From Lachnospiraceae bacterium UBA7729 (GTDB taxonomy: Bacteria; Bacillota; Clostridia; Lachnospirales; Lachnospiraceae), in assembly GCA_002482005.1 (NCBI GenBank), contig DLFD01000068.1, positions 1-22,182 on the forward strand: a stretch of DNA of 22,182 nucleotides, in the 5' to 3' direction. Both the position numbers and the translations under genes were made by a program. This document shows, one piece after another, positions 21,862 through 22,182 of this stretch. The notes below the pieces were generated by a model. The model was not told the DNA's origin. It saw nothing but the letters and a program-made list of their open reading frames with translations, and searched no databases. The number at the start of each line of letters is the position of its first letter. The stretch's first letter is position 1.

Positions 21862-22182
21862 CACACATCTCCAGTCATGTAAGGATGGTTTAATGGTACC
21901 ACAGTTTCATGACCAGCGGCCTATTCCTGTTCAGTGACCTCCTGCATTCGGGATGCTGCGCATTCCTCATTTCTGGAGGGCAGAGTGGCTTCGTACTAAA
22001 TTTTGGAAACATTTTGGGTATATTTTCTTCACCGCATGGAGAATTGCAGTATGTGAAAAACATCTGGCGGTGAATTTTCGAAGTCAGCAGGGAAACCTGC
22101 ATAGCGATATTTCCGGAATAGCGCAGAGAAGACAAGCAAAAGCGCTGCAAGAGCACGAGATTCAGGAATACAAAGCGGGGAT
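21862..22182. other. Intergenic region upstream of the GNAT gene, to the window edge
   Basis: This 321-bp stretch should contain the minus-strand promoter of the zinc-ribbon/GNAT gene, but no clear -10/-35 pair was found. A plus-strand frame opens at an ATG at 21953 and stays open to the window end (about 76 codons). It has no binding site, is not recognised, and is overlapped by a minus-strand frame at 21890-22156. I assign no gene. Confidence 0.4.

Noticed and set aside
21953..22182. Plus-strand frame open to the window end
   Set aside because: It has no binding site and no recognisable motif, and another open frame overlaps it on the minus strand; about 76 open codons can arise by chance.

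Overview
The window looks like a chromosomal stretch from an anaerobic member of the Bacillota, most likely Clostridia of the Lachnospiraceae type. The reasons are strong AGGAGG-type ribosome binding sites, a RecD2-type helicase, DUF3791/DUF3990 genes, an XRE regulator of the kind that normally carries a C-terminal membrane part, and a GH35/AraC sugar locus. No taxon can be fixed by reading alone. No rRNA, tRNA, CRISPR array or intact transposase was seen.

Layout. Positions 1-1900 hold the end of a DUF4143 ATPase gene, then a strip of gene debris: a ferredoxin gene shortened to 17 codons, a palindromic operator, and a regulator made of Crp/Fnr, XRE and TetR pieces. Positions 1947-2595 hold a DUF3791-DUF3990-DUF3791 set that has lost the N-terminal half of its DUF3990 protein. 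Positions 3181-6346 carry DUF1304, an HD hydrolase, a VbhA-like small protein, RNA 2'-phosphotransferase (KptA) and a cation efflux protein, with fragments of an inositol-dehydrogenase-type gene and others between them. Positions 6446-7947 carry a LURP-one fragment, a glutaredoxin-like protein, MsrA, a flavodoxin and a fragment of recD2. Positions 7951-14011 are a sugar locus: truncated cupin and AraC regulator on the minus strand, diverging from a GH35 beta-galactosidase and a DUF5107/TPR gene with an internal deletion. Positions 14456-19922 carry an FMN reductase, Bcp peroxiredoxin, an interrupted DUF503 gene, a second msrA, full-length recD2 and a nitroreductase. Positions 20089-21861 encode, on the minus strand, a large zinc-ribbon/GNAT protein.

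Two themes stand out. First, redox defence and repair: two MsrA, a glutaredoxin-like protein, a flavodoxin, an FMN reductase, Bcp and a nitroreductase. Second, unusually many genes shortened by clean deletion or fused to unrelated fragments, while their start signals and stops survive.

The best candidate for something undescribed is the DUF503 (YlxP-like) gene at 15947-16272. It is interrupted twice by the same 22-nt hairpin-forming sequence, each time directly after in-frame Ser-Leu codons AGC CTC. Removing both copies restores an exact 93-residue protein. This could be a tiny insertion element or a translational bypass signal. A second notable event is an old msrA-recD2 duplication: the copy at 6867-7947 has lost nearly all of recD2 and has a flavodoxin gene in its place.
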